Of a DNA stretch of 13,441 bases, positions 12,360-13,441 are shown piece after piece. Positions within the stretch are counted from its first letter, which is position 1. Each line of letters opens with the position of its first letter. The DNA is taken from assembly GCA_031266955.1 (NCBI GenBank), contig JAISAA010000133.1, forward strand, positions 1-13,441, in the 5' to 3' direction. The translations under genes and the position numbers were made by a program. The notes under the pieces are model-generated. The model did not search any database. It worked only from the letters and a program-made list of their open reading frames with translations, and was not told where the DNA came from. The DNA is from Oscillospiraceae bacterium (GTDB taxonomy: Bacteria > Bacillota > Clostridia > Oscillospirales > Oscillospiraceae).

Positions 12360-13008
12360 CTCAAACTTTCTGCGGGTGCTGTCATTGGCGCTGTTATGCG
12401 CCGGTGTCATATACGCCGCAGACACGACTATAGCGGTCGTGGGCGTTATCCGCGACGCGGATAGAGCCGCGCAAGCCGCACCGCCGGTCACGACGCCGCA
12501 CATCTGGACGCCGGAACCGGACGCGTCCCCTGTAGGGGCGGGTGTCCTCACCCGCCCGTCCCCCGCCGTGACGCCGTTTGTGTACACGGACGAGGTTTCG
12601 GCGCGATTTACGCTCACCGCCGAGGATACCCAGACCGCAATCGACCTGTACAACGCCCGGATCATCGCCGATAACGCGTCCGTAGGGGACGGGCTTGCCC
12701 GTCCCGGTGTCCCCCAAGGTGCGGAATACCTCGGGGCGTTGCAAGTGTACGGGTACAATTTCACCGACCCGGCGCAATGTTCAGCGTCCGGGATAACCGC
12801 TTCCGGGGACGCTCCCGTCAGCGGCGAGACGTGCGCGTACAACGCCGTGCCGTTTGGGACGCGGCTGTACATAGAGGGCTTCGGCGTCGTTACGGTCAAC
12901 GACCGCACGCCGTCGGGGGCGGAGTTCGTAGACGTCGCGTTTGATAACAACGAAGAGTGTTACGCCATAACGGGCGTCCGTGGTGTATGGAGGCTGAGCG
13001 ATGATTAA
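12343..13008 (+). CDS. Exported 3D-domain protein
   Basis: A 221-aa protein with a signal peptide or anchor (residues 9-25, FLRVLSLALLCAGVIYA). Residues about 135-218 form a 3D domain, the double-psi barrel related to MltA: GITASGDAPVSGETCAYN, then VPFGTRLYIEGFGVVTVNDR and FVDVAFDN. Two of the three signature Asp residues are present; the first position reads Asn. It should act on, or bind, the cell wall outside the membrane. Two GTAGGGG hairpins (12533 and 12682) supply residues near 62-75 and 113-125, in the linker before the domain. AAAGGAG precedes ATG 12343 within the upstream gene. Confidence 0.8.
   Translation: MKRMPNSNFLRVLSLALLCAGVIYAADTTIAVVGVIRDADRAAQAAPPVTTPHIWTPEPDASPVGAGVLTRPSPAVTPFVYTDEVSARFTLTAEDTQTAIDLYNARIIADNASVGDGLARPGVPQGAEYLGALQVYGYNFTDPAQCSASGITASGDAPVSGETCAYNAVPFGTRLYIEGFGVVTVNDRTPSGAEFVDVAFDNNEECYAITGVRGVWRLSDD
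12533..12564 (+). repeat. GTAGGGG hairpin element, copy 2
   Basis: GTAGGGG, then GGGCGGGTG (12536-12544) pairing perfectly with CACCCGCCC (12549-12557), then GTCCCCC. It is read Val-Gly-Ala-Gly-Val-Leu-Thr-Arg-Pro within the exported protein. Confidence 0.7.
12682..12715 (+). repeat. GTAGGGG hairpin element, copy 3
   Basis: GTAGGGG, then GGGACGGGC (12686-12694) pairing perfectly with GCCCGTCCC (12697-12705), then GTGTCCCCC. It is read Val-Gly-Asp-Gly-Leu-Ala-Arg-Pro. The stem sequence differs from copy 2, but head, tail and frame agree. Confidence 0.7.
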
Positions 13009-13186
13009 GCTGAAAATCCAGTCCGAGCAAGACCGGCTGGCCGTCGCCGTTATACTCGTCAAAAACGGTTATCGCGTCTCGCAGCGCAAGGATGCGGATT
13101 CGAGTGGCAAGACGGCGAGATTCGCGCTTTACGTGGAAAGCGCGCTGTCCGTGAGCGAGGCGGCGCGGGAAAAGGAGGAGCAATAA
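13001..13186 (+). CDS. Small unidentified phage protein
   Basis: A 61-aa product from ATG 13001, overlapping the stop of the 3D gene, so it is translationally coupled. It begins MIKLKIQSEQDRLAVAVILV and continues NGYRVSQRKDADSSGK, a compact alpha/beta pattern, then FALYVESALSVSEA. Such short proteins with a strand-helix-strand core are common in Firmicute phage early operons; no function is known to me. It ends 27 bp before the methyltransferase. Confidence 0.65.
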   Translation: MIKLKIQSEQDRLAVAVILVKNGYRVSQRKDADSSGKTARFALYVESALSVSEAAREKEEQ

Positions 13187-13213
13187 TGCAAAAGACAAAG
13201 GAGGATTTTTGAT

Positions 13214-13441
13214 ATGATACTGTGCGGCGACGCGATAGAGCGTTTGCGGGAAATAGAGGAGCGGACTGTTGACGCGTGCGTAACGTCGCCGCCGTATTTT
13301 GGGCTGCGCTCGTACAACGTCAACGGGCAAATCGGACTGGAGCCAACGCCGGACGAGTACATAGCGCGGCTCGTTGACGTGTTCCGTGAGGTGCGGCGGG
13401 TGCTGCGCGACGACGGCACGCTGTGGGTCGTCATCGGCGAC
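13214..13441 (+). CDS. DNA methyltransferase, 5' part
   Basis: The first 76 codons of a gene that runs off the right edge, starting at ATG 13214, 9 nt after AAAGGAGG. It opens with ILCGDAIERL, then DACVTSPPYFGLRSY, then GQIGLEPTPDEYIARLV and VRRVLRDDGTLWVVIGD. The TSPPY catalytic motif near the N-terminus marks an amino-methyltransferase (N4-cytosine or N6-adenine) of the beta arrangement, with the AdoMet site expected in the missing C-terminal part. Phage copies usually modify phage DNA against host restriction. SPPY is more usual for N4-cytosine, but the target base cannot be settled here. Confidence 0.9.
   Translation, partial: MILCGDAIERLREIEERTVDACVTSPPYFGLRSYNVNGQIGLEPTPDEYIARLVDVFREVRRVLRDDGTLWVVIGD

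Noticed and set aside
11967..12950. Long open frame on the minus strand (327 codons)
   Set aside because: It lies opposite the cysteine-rich and 3D genes, which have ribosome sites and known motifs; its product has no recognisable domain. High GC and the repeat keep the antisense frame open.
13186..13212. Eight-codon frame before the methyltransferase (MQKTKEDF)
   Set aside because: Too short to judge. It overlaps the upstream stop and may help coupling, but it contains the methyltransferase ribosome site, which explains the sequence.

Overview
The window reads as the lysogeny-control and early-replication region of a temperate siphovirus-like prophage. The host is probably a fairly GC-rich gut Firmicute (Clostridia, Oscillospirales-like). 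This rests on AGGAGG ribosome sites before most genes, sigma-A promoters, typical Firmicute phage families (Gp157, ERF, NinB-like, SSB, DnaD, DnaC, RusA) and palindromic repeats built into genes. The taxon is an inference; there is no rRNA, tRNA or integrase here to fix it.

Minus-strand block (1-3209), transcribed leftwards: a two-part XRE-type repressor, then a membrane-anchored Mrr-like nuclease, then a hicAB-type toxin-antitoxin pair, then the start of an unidentified gene that leaves the left edge. hicA has no usual start codon and appears to begin at ATT. The hicAB promoter and the promoter of the leftmost gene are near copies: -35 TTGATA, 17-bp spacer holding GCCCAAAAGGGC, -10 TATAAT. 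Both follow the same orphan C-terminal coding tail, ending in LIDMRRLW.

Control region (3210-3434): a rightward promoter (TTGACA, 17 bp, TATACT) with two matching operator-like palindromes, followed by a leader with strong hairpins.

Plus-strand block (3435-13441): a Cro-like XRE protein; a coupled small protein; an unidentified 268-aa protein; a tiny membrane protein; a second XRE protein; then about 520 bp with no credible gene. That stretch is closed by a perfect 16-bp inverted repeat (5349-5364 with 5803-5818) and holds many internal helices, so it looks like a large structured RNA. Small early genes follow, including a helix-turn-helix protein, then the replication and recombination genes: Gp157, ERF annealing protein, NinB-like protein, SSB, DnaD-like and DnaC-like helicase-loading proteins, and RusA resolvase. 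The block ends with a cysteine-rich small protein, an exported 3D-domain protein, a small protein and the 5' part of a DNA methyltransferase. Start and stop codons overlap at many junctions, so translational coupling is common.

The main unexplained structure is a set of palindromic elements built into the coding sequence. One is a 72-75 bp element of three consecutive hairpins, present three times at 3' ends of genes (ERF, dnaD, the cysteine-rich gene), in both orientations and with compensated base changes. The other is a shorter GTAGGGG-headed hairpin, present three times and always read as Val-Gly. Further hairpins sit at the rusA end and in other gaps.
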